A stretch of DNA of 64,000 bases from Centrapalus pauciflorus (taxonomy: Eukaryota > Streptophyta > Magnoliopsida > Asterales > Asteraceae), in contig JAANYP010007621.1 in the NCBI GenBank assembly GCA_020465985.1, forward strand, positions 190,130 through 254,129, in the 5' to 3' direction. The stretch's first letter is position 1, and each line of letters begins with the position of its first letter. The position numbers were made by a program, and so were the translations under genes. The notes under the pieces are model-generated. The model made no database searches. It had not been told where the DNA came from and was given only the letters and a program-made list of their open reading frames with translations. This document shows, in pieces, positions 46,736 to 60,998 of this stretch.

Positions 46736-49700
46736 ATGACAGACGAGCAGAGACCCGAGGGTCCCACTGGGGGACGGGTATCAGATGAGGAGTTTGCCCG
46801 ACGACTACAGGAGGCCTACGAGAAAGGCCGTGCTGAGGGTATTCAGTCCCAGACCCAGAGTTCAGGCGGAGGTAGAGATTCAGGAGCTGGTTCATCGCGA
46901 GCGGCAGGCAAGGGGTGTAAATATAAGGAGTTCCTTGCTGCACACCCGCCAGAGTATCACGGCGAGCCCGGGGCCGTGAAGGCCATGTACTGGTTGCAGG
47001 ATATGGAGATGGCTTTCCGTATCACAGGATGCCACCCTGATCAGATGACGACTTTTGCTAGTGCCCAGTTACGGACTAGCGCTCAGCAGTGGTGGCGTAC
47101 GATTAGAGATATGATGGGAGACGGACCAGCCTATGAGATGACCTGGAGCCAGTTTAGGGCTCGTTTCGAGGAGCAATACTGTCCTGAGGACCGCAGGGCT
47201 CAGCTAGTGATTGATTTCCTGACGTTATTTCAGGGACAGCGATCGGTTGATGAGTACGAGAAGATTTTCATCGATTTGAGTTTGTTCGCGCCGATTCAGA
47301 TTAGTACAGAGTCACGGAAGATTAATCGGTTTCTGATGGGATTGCGTAAGGAGATTCGAGAGTTTATTGATACCGGTTACATTCCGACATATGCCAGGGC
47401 AGTCGAGTTAGCTCGTAGACGAGAGAGCGAGTTATCTCGTAGTGATCCAGTGGTCGAGCAGCCACGAGTCACTCAGTCGGCTGGACAGGGAGGTGGTTTT
47501 GACAGAGGTAGAGATAGAGATCGGGACAGAGATAGTCGTCCCAGTCAGTTTCAGCCTAGAGGTGACGACCGCCGACGCGCAGAGTCTGAGGGAGGAGATA
47601 GGCACAGAGATAGGTCTTCTCAGAGATCAGATCGCAGGCCCGATGACAGGGGCAGTCGTTTTGCAGGGTCCGAGCAGAGGGGAGGAGCGTCGAGTTTGGG
47701 GTCAGCTAATAGAGAGCGGTTTTGCAGGAGATGCCGCCAGAGGCACACAGGGGAGTGTGATCCCCGCCATGTGCGTTGCTTCCGTTGTGGTCTGCCCGGC
47801 CACACCCAGACAGGATGTACTTCGAGAGACCCGCTATGTTTTAATTGCGGGCGGCCTGGTCATCAGTCCAGAGATTGTACAGCTCCGCGGCAGGGGGATT
47901 CGAGACCGCCGACCCAGGGTCGGAGTTCTGTTGGCTCTTCAGCGCGCAGAGATACTTTCCCGCCAGCCAGAGGCCGAGTTTTTCAGCTGACAGCGGAGGA
48001 GGCTCGAGATACAGCCGACGTGGTTTCGGGTACGTTCATTTTAAATGGTCATAGTGCCCGAGTGTTGTTCGATTCCGGAGCGAACCGTTCTTTTGTTTCG
48101 CTTGCTTTTACTGCATATTTTACTGCTTTGCCTGTTGAGTTGTCAGAGCCATTGGTCATAGAGCTTGCTGATGGCAGTGCTTCTGTAGTTAGGCATATTT
48201 ATGCCCAATGTATATTAGAGATAGACGGCTATCCATTTAGGATCGATTTGTTGCCTATAGAGATCGGTAGTTTTGATGCCATTGTAGGTATGGATTGGTT
48301 AGCTTCTCAGCGTGCTGATATTGCGTGTTCCAAAAAGATCATTCGGCTACCGGTTTCTGCGGATCGTGTTATTACGGTGTACGGAGAGCGCAGTAGGGGC
48401 AGTGTTAGCCTCATTTCTGCGATTCAGGCTAGTCGTTGTTTAGCCAAGGGTTGTTCCTCCTTCCTAGCATATGTAGTTGATGCGAAGAAGGAGAAGCAGA
48501 GTATAGAGACCGTTGATGTCGTTTCCGAGTTCCCCGATGTGTTTCCCGAGGAGCTACCTGGTTTGCCACCGGACAGACAGGTAGAGTTTCGTATAGAATT
48601 GGTGCCAGGTGCAACTCCCATTGCACGCGCACCTTATCGTTTGGCTCCTACAGAGATGAGGGAGCTGATGAGTCAGTTACAGGAGCTGTTAGACCGTGGT
48701 TTCATCCGACCGAGTACTTCACCGTGGGGTGCTCCGGTCCTATTTGTAAAGAAGAAAGATGGGTCGATGAGGATGTGTATAGACTATCGTGAGCTTAATA
48801 AGGTAACGGTAAAGAACCGTTATCCTCTTCCGCGGATAGATGATTTGTTCGACCAGTTGCAGAGGGCTAACGTGTTTTCGAAGATCGACTTGCGCTCGGG
48901 ATATCATCAGCTGAAGGTCCATGAGCAGGATACAGCGAAGACAGCATTCAGGACCCGATATGGCCACTATGAGTTCCTGGTTATGCCGTTCGGGCTAACC
49001 AATGCCCCAGCAGCCTTTATGGACCTGATGAATAGGGTCTGCCGTCCGTATCTTGATCAGTTTGTCATAGTGTTCATAGATGACATCCTGATATATTCCC
49101 GATCAGTAGAGGAGCATGCGGCGCACCTGCGAGAGATTTTAAGTGTGTTACGGCGAGAGAAGCTATATGCGAAGTTCTCGAAATGTGAGTTCTGGCTTCG
49201 AGAAGTTCAGTTCCTAGGCCATGTCGTTAGCGGCGAGGGCGTCTCTGTTGACCCAGCTAAGATAGAGGCCGTTATGAGCTGGGAGAGGCCCCGAAGTGTA
49301 GCAGAGATTCGCAGTTTCCTGGGATTAGCCGGATATTATCGTCGGTTTATCCAGGACTTTGCTTTGATTGCTGTGCCGTTGACTCGTTTGACTCGCCAGT
49401 CAGTTCCGTTTGCGTGGACTGAGGATCAGGAGTTCGTGTTCGAGGAGCTGAAACGTCGATTGTGCCAGGCTCCAGTGTTAGCCCTGCCTGAAGGCACCAG
49501 TGATTTTGTTGTATATACTGATGCTTCGGGGACAGGGTTAGGGTGTGTATTGATGCAGAGGGGCCGAGTGATTGCTTATGCTTCTCGCCAGTTGAAGGAC
49601 TACGAGAAGAATTATTCGACCCATGATTTAGAGTTGACGGCTATCGTGTTTGCGCTGAAGATTTGGCGCCATTATCTGTACGGAGTTCCGTTTACTTTGT

Positions 49701-51334
49701 TTACCGATCATAAGAGTCTCCAGTATTTGTTCAGCCAGCGTGATCTGAATATGCGCCAGAGACGGGGACTAGAGTTGATCAAGGATTATGATTGCGACAT
49801 TCAGTACCACCCAGGTAAGGCGAATGTGGTAGCAGACGTGCTCAGTCGAAAGGAGCACGGATCTTCGAGCCGAGCCCGTAATTACAGGGTCGAGGTGACA
49901 TCTACCCTGATAGAGAGGCTTCGAGAGGCACAGGCCATTGGGATGCGTGCAGAGAACCACCGGAGGGAGCACATTTTGGGTCAGTCACAGGAGTTCGGGA
50001 CTGACTCTCGAGGGTTGTATGTGAGACAGGGTCGAGTTTGGGTTCCTAGGGCCGGTGATGCACGACAGTTGATCTTGGAGGATTCTCATAAGTCTCGCCT
50101 TGCTATTCATCCTGGTAGTACGAAGATGTATCAGGATCTCCGTACGTTATATTGGTGGCCCGGCATGAAACGGGATATAGCTGAGTTCGTCGAGCGTTGT
50201 CTGACTTGCCTGCAGGTGAAGGCCGAGCACCAGAAGCCCCATGGCCGCTTACAACCGTTAGAGATTCCTCAGTGGAGTTGGGAGCATATCACGATGGACT
50301 TCGTTACGAAGTTACCGCGGACTCCACGTGGATATGATGCGATATGGGTAATAGTAGACCGGCTTACGAAGACAGCGCATTTTCTGCCGATCCGGGAGAC
50401 TTATACGTTGGAGCAGCTCGCCCGAGTCTATTTGTATGAGATTGTCTCCCGACATGGAGTTCCAGCCTCGATAGTTTCCGATAGAGATGCTCGATTCACG
50501 TCCACCTTCTGGCAAAGCTTACAGCGAGCGTTGGGTACTCGAGTGCAGATGAGTACTGCTTATCATCCCCAATCGGACGGCCAGTCTGAGCGTACGATCC
50601 AGACGATGGAGGATATGTTACGGGCTTGTGTAGTGGATTTTAGTGGTAGTTGGGATTCGCATTTGTCGTTAGTTGAATTTGCTTATAATAACAGCTACCA
50701 CTCCAGCATTAAGATGCCTCCGTTCGAAGCGTTATATGGTCGTAAATTTCGTACTCCTGTATGTTGGACCGAGGTGGGAGAGAAAGAGATTATAGGTCCT
50801 GAGATCGTTCAGCAGACTAGCGAAAAGATAGCAGTGGTCAGAGAGAGACTACAAATAGCTCAGAGTCGACAGAAGTGCTATGCCGATAAGAGGACCAAAG
50901 AGTTAGAGTTTGATGTGGGTGAGTGGGTACTACTGAAGGTATCCCCGTGGAAAGGCGTGATTCGATTCCGGAAACGAGGTAAGCTCAGTCCGAGATTCAT
51001 TGGGCCATTCTGTATAGTCGAGCGAGTGGGCACGCAGGCCTATCGACTAGAGTTGCCTCCAGAGTTGCGTGGGGTACACCCGACCTTCCATGTTAGCTAC
51101 CTGCGGCGGTGTTTGGCCCCACATGAAGAAGCAGTTCCCATGTCCGAGATCGAGGTGGACGAGCAGCTGAGATACGTCGAGCATCCCGAGACAATTTTGG
51201 ATCGCAAGGTGAAAAAGTTGCGGAAAAAGGAAATCCCGCTAGTGTTAGTACAGTGGCGGTATCATAAGGGTTCCAGCGCTACCTGGGAACCCGAGGCGGA
51301 CATGCGACAGCGGTATCCGCATCTATTCATCTGA
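46736..51334 (+). CDS. gag-pol: Intact gag-pol polyprotein with C-terminal chromodomain
   Basis: One open frame of 1532 codons. I chose the ATG at 46736 (MTDEQRPEGPTGG) because it matches the start context of the relative at 27001; the frame also has an upstream ATG at 46709. In order: gag domain (KYKEFLAAHPPEYHGEPGAV, WLQDMEMAFRI); Arg/Asp-rich linker; Cys-His cluster plus two CCHC knuckles (CFRCGLPGHTQTGC, CFNCGRPGHQSRDC); protease LFDSGA, Asp446; reverse transcriptase CIDYRELN and FIDDIL (782-783); RNase H YTDAS and FTDHKSL; integrase finger HKSRLAIHPGS to CLTC, then Asp1188, Asp1249 and Glu1285 (DD35E); chromodomain near 1480-1532 (VLVQWRYHKGSSATWEPE). It would build the particle, copy the RNA and integrate, the chromodomain probably guiding it to heterochromatin. 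All catalytic residues are present, so it may be active. Confidence 0.97.
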   Translation: MTDEQRPEGPTGGRVSDEEFARRLQEAYEKGRAEGIQSQTQSSGGGRDSGAGSSRAAGKGCKYKEFLAAHPPEYHGEPGAVKAMYWLQDMEMAFRITGCHPDQMTTFASAQLRTSAQQWWRTIRDMMGDGPAYEMTWSQFRARFEEQYCPEDRRAQLVIDFLTLFQGQRSVDEYEKIFIDLSLFAPIQISTESRKINRFLMGLRKEIREFIDTGYIPTYARAVELARRRESELSRSDPVVEQPRVTQSAGQGGGFDRGRDRDRDRDSRPSQFQPRGDDRRRAESEGGDRHRDRSSQRSDRRPDDRGSRFAGSEQRGGASSLGSANRERFCRRCRQRHTGECDPRHVRCFRCGLPGHTQTGCTSRDPLCFNCGRPGHQSRDCTAPRQGDSRPPTQGRSSVGSSARRDTFPPARGRVFQLTAEEARDTADVVSGTFILNGHSARVLFDSGANRSFVSLAFTAYFTALPVELSEPLVIELADGSASVVRHIYAQCILEIDGYPFRIDLLPIEIGSFDAIVGMDWLASQRADIACSKKIIRLPVSADRVITVYGERSRGSVSLISAIQASRCLAKGCSSFLAYVVDAKKEKQSIETVDVVSEFPDVFPEELPGLPPDRQVEFRIELVPGATPIARAPYRLAPTEMRELMSQLQELLDRGFIRPSTSPWGAPVLFVKKKDGSMRMCIDYRELNKVTVKNRYPLPRIDDLFDQLQRANVFSKIDLRSGYHQLKVHEQDTAKTAFRTRYGHYEFLVMPFGLTNAPAAFMDLMNRVCRPYLDQFVIVFIDDILIYSRSVEEHAAHLREILSVLRREKLYAKFSKCEFWLREVQFLGHVVSGEGVSVDPAKIEAVMSWERPRSVAEIRSFLGLAGYYRRFIQDFALIAVPLTRLTRQSVPFAWTEDQEFVFEELKRRLCQAPVLALPEGTSDFVVYTDASGTGLGCVLMQRGRVIAYASRQLKDYEKNYSTHDLELTAIVFALKIWRHYLYGVPFTLFTDHKSLQYLFSQRDLNMRQRRGLELIKDYDCDIQYHPGKANVVADVLSRKEHGSSSRARNYRVEVTSTLIERLREAQAIGMRAENHRREHILGQSQEFGTDSRGLYVRQGRVWVPRAGDARQLILEDSHKSRLAIHPGSTKMYQDLRTLYWWPGMKRDIAEFVERCLTCLQVKAEHQKPHGRLQPLEIPQWSWEHITMDFVTKLPRTPRGYDAIWVIVDRLTKTAHFLPIRETYTLEQLARVYLYEIVSRHGVPASIVSDRDARFTSTFWQSLQRALGTRVQMSTAYHPQSDGQSERTIQTMEDMLRACVVDFSGSWDSHLSLVEFAYNNSYHSSIKMPPFEALYGRKFRTPVCWTEVGEKEIIGPEIVQQTSEKIAVVRERLQIAQSRQKCYADKRTKELEFDVGEWVLLKVSPWKGVIRFRKRGKLSPRFIGPFCIVERVGTQAYRLELPPELRGVHPTFHVSYLRRCLAPHEEAVPMSEIEVDEQLRYVEHPETILDRKVKKLRKKEIPLVLVQWRYHKGSSATWEPEADMRQRYPHLFI

Positions 51335-51361
51335 GTTGAGATCCCGGGGACGGGATCAGTT

Positions 51362-51376
51362 CTAGAGGGGAGGATT
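51362..51376 (+). other. Polypurine tract
   Basis: CTAGAGGGGAGGATT directly precedes the 3' LTR. Confidence 0.85.
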
Positions 51377-53112
51377 TGTAACATCCGGAATCTAGCAGCA
51401 GGTACGTGTAATTTATTTATTGGCTTTAAGAGTCGCCTTAATGAGTTGGTAAATTTTGATTGATAAATTGCACGTGAGTCAGTAAAGTAGATTGCTATTA
51501 TGTGTAATTTATATCGGTTGAGATAATAACCGGTCTAGTAGTAATTGAGAATTTGGGGTTGTTTTAATGAGTTAATTGACATTCTAAACCCAAGTTGTTA
51601 ATTTGAGATTAATTGGGTTAACGGGTGTTTACCTAGTGATTAATGAGTACCGTACCCGTTTTAATTGAGTTCGGGACCGGGAACGTATATATATCTCGAG
51701 TAATAGCTTATCTCTTCATTTCATTTCAAACTCAAGTGCATATGTGTGTGTGTGTGTACTTAGCTGGAACCAGAAAGGAAGCCAAAGGAGGGATCTTAGC
51801 AACTAAAATTGAGGAATCATCACCACCATCACCTCTTCAAGTTGTAACTCAAATCCAAGAACGAAAATCAGATTTAAGGTTAGTGATTCGTACCGACTGA
51901 GTTGAATTATCATGTTAAGTAGTTATCATGTCTTGGGATTGGATTATAACCCCTGAAATGCGTAAAAACGGGATTAAAAGCGATTCCCGTAGTGTATGAA
52001 AAACAGAGCATGAACTGCTCTGTTCGTCGCCGCACTGCGGCCGCCCTCCCCTGGTCGCGCCCGCGATCAGGGTAAGGCGGTTAAGGGTGGTCGTTGGTAG
52101 TGGAACGCGACCGAGATGTTAATCGCGGATCGGTCAAGCACGGGCGTGCTCGGATGAGCCCGGCCGCGATAGGAAGGGCAGCGCGGGGTCATCGCGCCCG
52201 CGATGACCGGCTGCGACGAGTAGCCCGCGACCACGATCACGGCCGCGCTCCTGGCCGCGCTCGTGGGACTTGGCTTGTTGATTCTTATTGAGTTAGTGAG
52301 TATAGTAGTATAGTCGTTACGAGTTCAGTAGTTAGTCGTTACAGTATAGTTGTGTTTATTGTTGCCAGGATTTCGTAGCTAAGCCTGGGACTTGTAGAGA
52401 CTGTCGTTGATAGCGGGACTGTAGTCGTGCTTCAGGTGAGTTACTTACTTGTTGTTTATTATCCGGGTCCGATGTGGATCCTTTTATACGTTGACATTTG
52501 TTAGCACAGAGCAGAGTTCGTGGATCACGCGTATAGTCGTTGATACGCAGAGTAGAGAGGCCTGTTGGGTCATTCCCAACTCAGTGGACCTGACAACCCA
52601 CTACTTTGTGGAGTGGGCTATGCAGGCTGTGCCGGGTCGCTCCCGATGAGGCGTCGGGCCGTTGATGCCGGCCGCATGTAGAGTTGTTTACCAGTTGTTA
52701 CGTTGTGCTAACTATTTTATAAACTGTTTTAAAGTTGATTATAGTAACTCACCAGCTTTCCGCTGACTGTTGTTTTAACCGTGGATCTCAGGTACGAGGA
52801 CTGAGGCTAGGGATACTGCGGGCAGTAGCCGAGACCCGCCACGTGGATAGTAGTTAGTGACTACTTTTGTAAGTAGTCTTGTTATTTTGCGGTTTGGCTT
52901 ATGAGCCAATGACTTTTGGATGACTGTAACCTATACTTACGTTGTGGTTGACTGACATTACCGACGGGGGTTGGTTCCCGTCCCGTGTTGCTTTATGCTT
53001 GATGATAATGCTGGTAGTAATTAGCTGTTTAACCCTTGATGATGTTGTCTATGATTGGATGACGTGGACTATGAGTCCCATGTGGCATTAGACGTAAAAG
53101 TAGGGTGTTACA
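51377..53112 (+). mobile_element. 3' LTR of the 44832-53112 element
   Basis: Starts TGTAACATCCGG and ends GGGTGTTACA at 53112. The conserved 9-bp stem lies at 52002-52024 and the CpG cluster at ~52030-52270. Confidence 0.95.
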
Positions 53113-53663
53113 TGAATGATCAAATAAGTGTAGAAGAAGTGTGAATGATCAAATATTTCTTGTGAATGATCAAATAAATGTTGTGACTGATCAAAGTAGT
53201 GTAGAAGAAGTGTAAATGGTCAAATAATTAATGTGAATGATCAAATAAATAATATGAATGGTCTAGTAATTCTTGTGAATGATAAAATAAGTGTTGTGAA
53301 TGATCAAATAACTACTGTAAATGGTCAAATAATTATTCTGAATGATCAAATAAGTGTTGAAAAATTTTGAATGATCAAATAAGTGTTGTGATGATTAAAT
53401 AAGTGTAGAACAATTGTAAATAGTTAAACAATTAGTGTGAATGATCAAATAAGTTTTTTGAATGATCAATTAAGTAATGTGAATGATAATTTTATAGGTT
53501 TTGTGAATGGTCGTTGTAATTACGAAAATACCCTTCCAGCTAAGAAAAGAGGGACGCACATAAACTTTTCAACTTTTGATCACAGTTCTTGTTTTTTTTA
53601 ATCGTGTGGCTTTGAAAGGGTGCCTTTGGTACCCTTAATTCTCATGGGTACTTTTTTGAACCC

Positions 53664-53664
53664 A

Positions 53665-53738
<74 letters not shown>
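53664..53738. repeat. (TA)n then (GA)n tract
   Basis: TA tract to ~53716, then GA to ~53738; both strands give false Ile-Tyr or Arg-Glu frames. Confidence 0.95.

Positions 53739-56418
<2,680 letters not shown>

Positions 56419-56486
<68 letters not shown>
56419..56486. repeat. (TA)n tract
   Basis: About 68 bp of TA between two family-A copies in the same orientation. Confidence 0.95.
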
Positions 56487-56489
<3 letters not shown>

Positions 56490-56887
56490 CTAGAAATCAA
56501 GGGCACCCGAAGGTACCGACCTTAAAAAAAATTTTAATTTTTTTTTCACATAACCATGTTTAATTTATTGTTATACGCATGATATATGAATTTCACATAA
56601 ATTCACACTTTCTGTGTCCTTAAAAATTATGTGAATGCTCAATGCATATTTATGTGAATGTTCATCCACGTGAATGGTCATTTCACACCATGTGCCACCA
56701 TGTGAATGGTGTGAATGACCATTCACATGATCTTTTTTTACCATTCACAAGACTTATGATGTTACTCCTTTTGAAAAAAAAAAATCTTATAATGTTGTCC
56801 TATACATGTCTATTAAAAAAAATATGTATGAATGATCATTCACATTATGATACGCTGGAATCTCATAAGTACGCTGATGAACCTGAT

Positions 56888-56890
<3 letters not shown>
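56487..56890 (+). mobile_element. (TA)n-flanked element, family A, copy 4
   Basis: Starts CCTCTAGAAATCAAGGGCAC, so the TCAGGTTCAAAAAAGTA end is missing, and ends GATGAACCTGATTATATATG next to a (GT)n tract. Confidence 0.8.
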
Positions 56891-56920
<30 letters not shown>

Positions 56921-56921
<1 letters not shown>

Positions 56922-57246
56922 GTTCTGGTAAGAACCACTTTAAAATTTATGCATTTAATGTATAAATTTATGCATTTGATGCTAAAATTTATACATTTTA
57001 TGTAAACATTTACGTATCTCATGATAAATTTGTTTACTTTATGTACAATTTGTGCATTTGACAAATTTTGTGCATTTAACATTCAAATTTGTGCATTTAG
57101 TATATAATTTAATGAATTTAAATTCTAAATGTAATTTTAATGTTAGATTATCATATTTATTAATTTTAAAAACCAATAACAGTTTTAAGTTATTAATTTA
57201 ATTTTCAAATTTGTGCAATTGTTGTTTAAATTTCTATATTTATCTA
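56921..57246 (+). repeat. Degenerate 18-25-bp repeats after a GGTTC end
   Basis: GGTTCTGGTAAGAACCAC adjoins the (GT)n tract at 56896-56920. Irregular repeats of AATTTATGCATTTGATG and AATTTGTGCATTTAACA-type units follow to ~57120. No right end was identified before the Helitron. Confidence 0.55.
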
Positions 57247-57737
57247 TCTATACTATTAAAAGAGTAACTATACTCATTTCTGGTGAAGCCACGTGTCGTC
57301 ACCATAAATCGACACGTGACATTTATAGATTTTAAAAAGAATAAATAAATTTAAAATAAATCTATCCAAATCTATATAACCCACTTTTAAATTCAAATCA
57401 AATCAAACAAAATCTAATACTCTACTAACTTATTAATTAAATCCATCCAATTCTAATATAATCTACTTTTAAATTCATATCAAATCAAATCAAACAAAAT
57501 CTAATAATCTACTAACTTATTAATTATAAGATAATATAATAAAAGTTTAAAAATATATATAAGAAAATAATTACTCTTCATATATATTTAGAAATATACA
57601 AAATTAATAGGTCATAATAAATAATAATATCATCTTATATACTTTTGTTTAAAAAGAATATTTATATCTTTATCTTTTTATTTATTATATTTTATATATA
57701 TTAAAAATATCCGCGTAATACGCGGGTAATAAACTAG
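57247..57737 (+). mobile_element. Non-autonomous Helitron
   Basis: The 5' end TCTATACTATTAAAAGAG is preceded by A; the 3' end carries the hairpin CCGCGTAATACGCGG about 11 bases before CTAG and is followed by T. These are the classical Helitron termini and A/T insertion site. 491 bp, no Rep-helicase, so movement depended on an enzyme elsewhere. Confidence 0.8.
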
Positions 57738-58478
57738 TATATAAATAAAGCAAGATAATTGTTGCACGTCTCACTCTCTTATGACATTTCATTCTCAAAT
57801 TCCTGTATATTTTTCTATCATAATTGTTTTTCTAATTTTAAGGAAAGTAAAATTAATAACTCTAGTTATCTCTTTTAATAATTACTTTTTAATTTTATTT
57901 TAAAAATTAAAATAACTTGTAATTATCTCTTATAAATAATATTATGATTTTTGTTTAGTATTAATTAAAACATCTAATAAATCTATCTATATGATTAAAA
58001 TCCATATATCGACATTGTAATCCAATTATTTATTATAATCCAATCATTAAATTTTATTTATTAGTATCTTATGGCTTTCAGTTTCATAAATTTATGTCAT
58101 TTAAATACATCGTCTATTCAATTTTGATATTTTTATGATTACTATTTTATAAGTCTATAATAATATTTTATGTTTATATGTATTTTTAACAAATAATTAC
58201 TTTAAAACTATATCCTATGTAATACATGGGTAAATAACTATATTTATAATATATAAATAATGATTCCATATTCGGAATTAAATTCAAAAATACAATCTGA
58301 ATTTGTGTTAAATTATTTATAAATTCAAAAAAAATACCGAATGAATGTATAAAATTATTAAATCGTATTGTTTCTTACATTTCACAATATATATTTAATC
58401 AAAAAAATACCGAATGAATATATAAAAATTATTAAATCATATTGTTTCTTACATTTCACAAAATATATTTAATTTCTT
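57738..58478. other. AT-rich sequence, possible decayed Helitron end
   Basis: No coding sequence. CCTATGTAATACATGGGTAAA near 58212 recalls a Helitron 3' hairpin. A ~60-bp block containing AAAAAATACCGAATGAAT is repeated at ~58328 and ~58404. Confidence 0.35.
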
Positions 58479-58507
58479 ACACACACACACACACATATAT
58501 ATATGTA

Positions 58508-58599
<92 letters not shown>
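58479..58599. repeat. (CA)n then (TA)n tract
   Basis: Short CA run, then about 100 bp of TA. Confidence 0.95.
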
Positions 58600-58601
<2 letters not shown>

Positions 58602-58617
58602 TAGATATATACACATA

Positions 58618-59058
58618 GAGTCAGGTTCAAATAAGTACCTCTCGAAATCAAGTGCACCCGAAGGTACCAACCTTAAAAAACTTTTTTTAAATTTTTTTTT
58701 AACATAACCATGTTCAATTTAATGTTATACGCATGACATATGAATTTCACATAGATTCACACTTTCTGTGTCCTTAAAAATTATGTGAATGCTCAATGCA
58801 TATTTATTTGAATGGTCATCTATGTGAATGGTCATTCACATGAATGTGAATGGTCATTCACATGAATGTGAATGGTGTGAATGACCATTCACATGATCTT
58901 TTTATACCATTCACAAGATTTATGATGTTGCTCCTTTTGAAAAAAAAGTCTTATAATGTTGTCTTATATATGTCTATTCAAAAAAAATATATGTGAATAT
59001 CATTCACATTAAGGTACGTTGGGTACGCTGGAATCTCATAGGTACGCTGATGAACTTG

Positions 59059-59062
<4 letters not shown>
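58618..59062 (+). mobile_element. (TA)n-flanked element, family A, copy 5
   Basis: GAGTCAGGTTCAAATAAGTA to TGATGAACTTGATTCT. The internal GTGAATGGTCATTCACATGA block is duplicated relative to other copies. Confidence 0.85.

Positions 59063-59151
<89 letters not shown>
59063..59151. repeat. (TA)n tract
   Basis: About 89 bp of TA. Confidence 0.95.
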
Positions 59152-59153
<2 letters not shown>

Positions 59154-59155
<2 letters not shown>

Positions 59156-60267
59156 AGGTTCTATGGGCACCATATGCATCGGGAACCAAAAAAAGAACCA
59201 ACCACAACCCTTGGATTAAATGATCATTGGTGCATCCGCGATGCACATAATTGTTATGCATAGGGGTATTTTGGGAAAAATAATATATCTAATCAAATAA
59301 AATTTAATTTTACATTAATTGAATATTCAATCAAATAACCAAACAATAAATGCTAAATTAAATTAATTGATACACTTTCAAAATTACAAAATCTAAACAA
59401 ATTCAAAAAAGATGATTTGATGTTGATGCATCTAATGTTAATCTTCCAATTCGTGATGCATCTCAGTTTATTTCATCCTCATCTTCGGCCATATTCATCA
59501 TCTTCTTCGTCCTACCATCATGCATCATCAAAATAGTGATGTAAATTCATCATATTCATCTTTAAACATAATGCATCTTCATCGGATTCATCAAAAATTA
59601 TGATCATCTTCATCGAAATTCATCTAAAAAGACGATTCATCTTCATAAACACAATGCATCTTCATCTTCATAAACACGATCCATCTCCATCTAAACACAC
59701 TATTCTTCTTCATCGAAATTCATCATGATACATCTTCATCGAAATTCATCTAAAAACACGATTTATCTACATAAACACGATGCATCTTCATCTTCATCTT
59801 CATCTTTTGCATCTTCATCTTCATATTTAATAGGATTCATGTTCAAACACGATGCACCTTCATCGTTTGCATCATCTTGTTCGTCCTCGGCTTCATTTGC
59901 ATCACCTTGTGTTCGCCGGCCAAAAGAGAGGGGATGGTCACCGGCTATGTGAGAGGGAGAGAGAGGGCGGCGGGGTGGTCGCCGACCATGAGAGAGGAAG
60001 AGAGGAGGCGGCCGATGTGTGTGTGTGTGTGATAGAATGAGAGAGAAAGAAATTGGTTGAGAGAAAGGCGGAGATCTAATGGGGTTATAGTTAATTTAGG
60101 GATTTTATTTCCTAAATTAATTACTCCTAATTATGGAGGTTATTAAAAAATATTTTAAATTCTAATTAAATATGAATTAATAATAAATATATTTATGATT
60201 CCTAAATTGTCCTTTATTCATTTTTTGTTCTCAATGGTTCCCAATGCATCAAGTGCCCCATTGAACC
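59154..60267. mobile_element. (TA)n-flanked element, family C
   Basis: Left end TCAGGTTCTATGGGCACC, then ATGCATCGGGAACC; right end, inverted, GGTTCAATGGGGCACTTGAT, then GCATTGGGAACC. The inner left half has irregular GATGCATCTTCATC repeats (59400-59880). At 59900-60070 it carries an unusually GC-rich block that, on the minus strand, has a CT-rich leader and an ATG (ATGGTCGGCGACCACC) whose frame closes after ~16 codons, possibly a captured host gene 5' end. Confidence 0.7.
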
Positions 60268-60298
60268 TCTCTCTCTCTCTATATATATATATATAGAA
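60268..60298. repeat. (CT)n then (TA)n tract
   Basis: Short junction tract between family C and family A. Confidence 0.85.
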
Positions 60299-60705
60299 TC
60301 AGGTTCATCAGCGTACCTATGAGATTCCAGCGTACCCTAATGTGAATGATCATTCACATATATTTTTTTTGAATAAACATGTATAAGACAACATTATAAG
60401 ATTTTTTTTCAAAAGGAGCAACATCATAAATCTTGTGAATGGTAAAAAAAAAATTATGTGAATGGTCATTCACACCATTCACATTGTGTGAAATGACCAT
60501 TCACATGGATGTCCATTCACATAAATATGCATTGAGCATTCATAAAATTTTTAAGGACACATAAAGTGTGAATGTATGTCAAATGCATATATCATGTGTA
60601 TAACATTAATTTAAACATGGTTATGAAAAAAAAATTAAAAAAAAGTTTTTTAAGGTTGGTACCTTCGGGTGCACTTGATTTCGAGAGGTACTTTTTTGAA
60701 CCTGA
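60299..60705 (-). mobile_element. (TA)n-flanked element, family A, copy 6
   Basis: Reverse orientation: TCAGGTTCATCAGCGTACC to GTACTTTTTTGAACCTGA, both ends complete; a (CT)n(TA)n tract follows. Confidence 0.85.

Positions 60706-60998
<293 letters not shown>

Larger units (their letters stand above)
44832..53112 (+). mobile_element. Intact Ty3/Gypsy chromovirus (Tekay-like)
   Basis: The 8281-bp element has LTRs of 1739 and 1736 bp, a primer site, a polypurine tract, one uninterrupted gag-pol frame and the duplication TGAAT (44827-44831 and 53113-53117). By eye the LTRs differ by about 9 substitutions, a GT-microsatellite length change and a 1-bp indel, about 0.5%, so insertion is recent. It landed in the right arm of the minisatellite palindrome. 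It is a different family from the element at 25201. Confidence 0.96.
43785..53662. mobile_element. Giant minisatellite palindrome element, copy 1 (holds a Ty3/Gypsy element)
   Basis: Starts GGTTCCCCTGCGTACC and ends GGGTACTTTTTTGAACCC. The left arm (43860-44440) repeats TTATTTGATCATTCACAACA-type units; the right arm (44450-44830, resuming 53113-53510) repeats the complement TGTGAATGATCAAATAAGTG. The turning point is near 44440. Subtracting the Ty3/Gypsy insertion leaves about 1.6 kb. The second copy is at 61005-62844. No protein is encoded. A transcript across it could form a very long hairpin. Confidence 0.8.
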
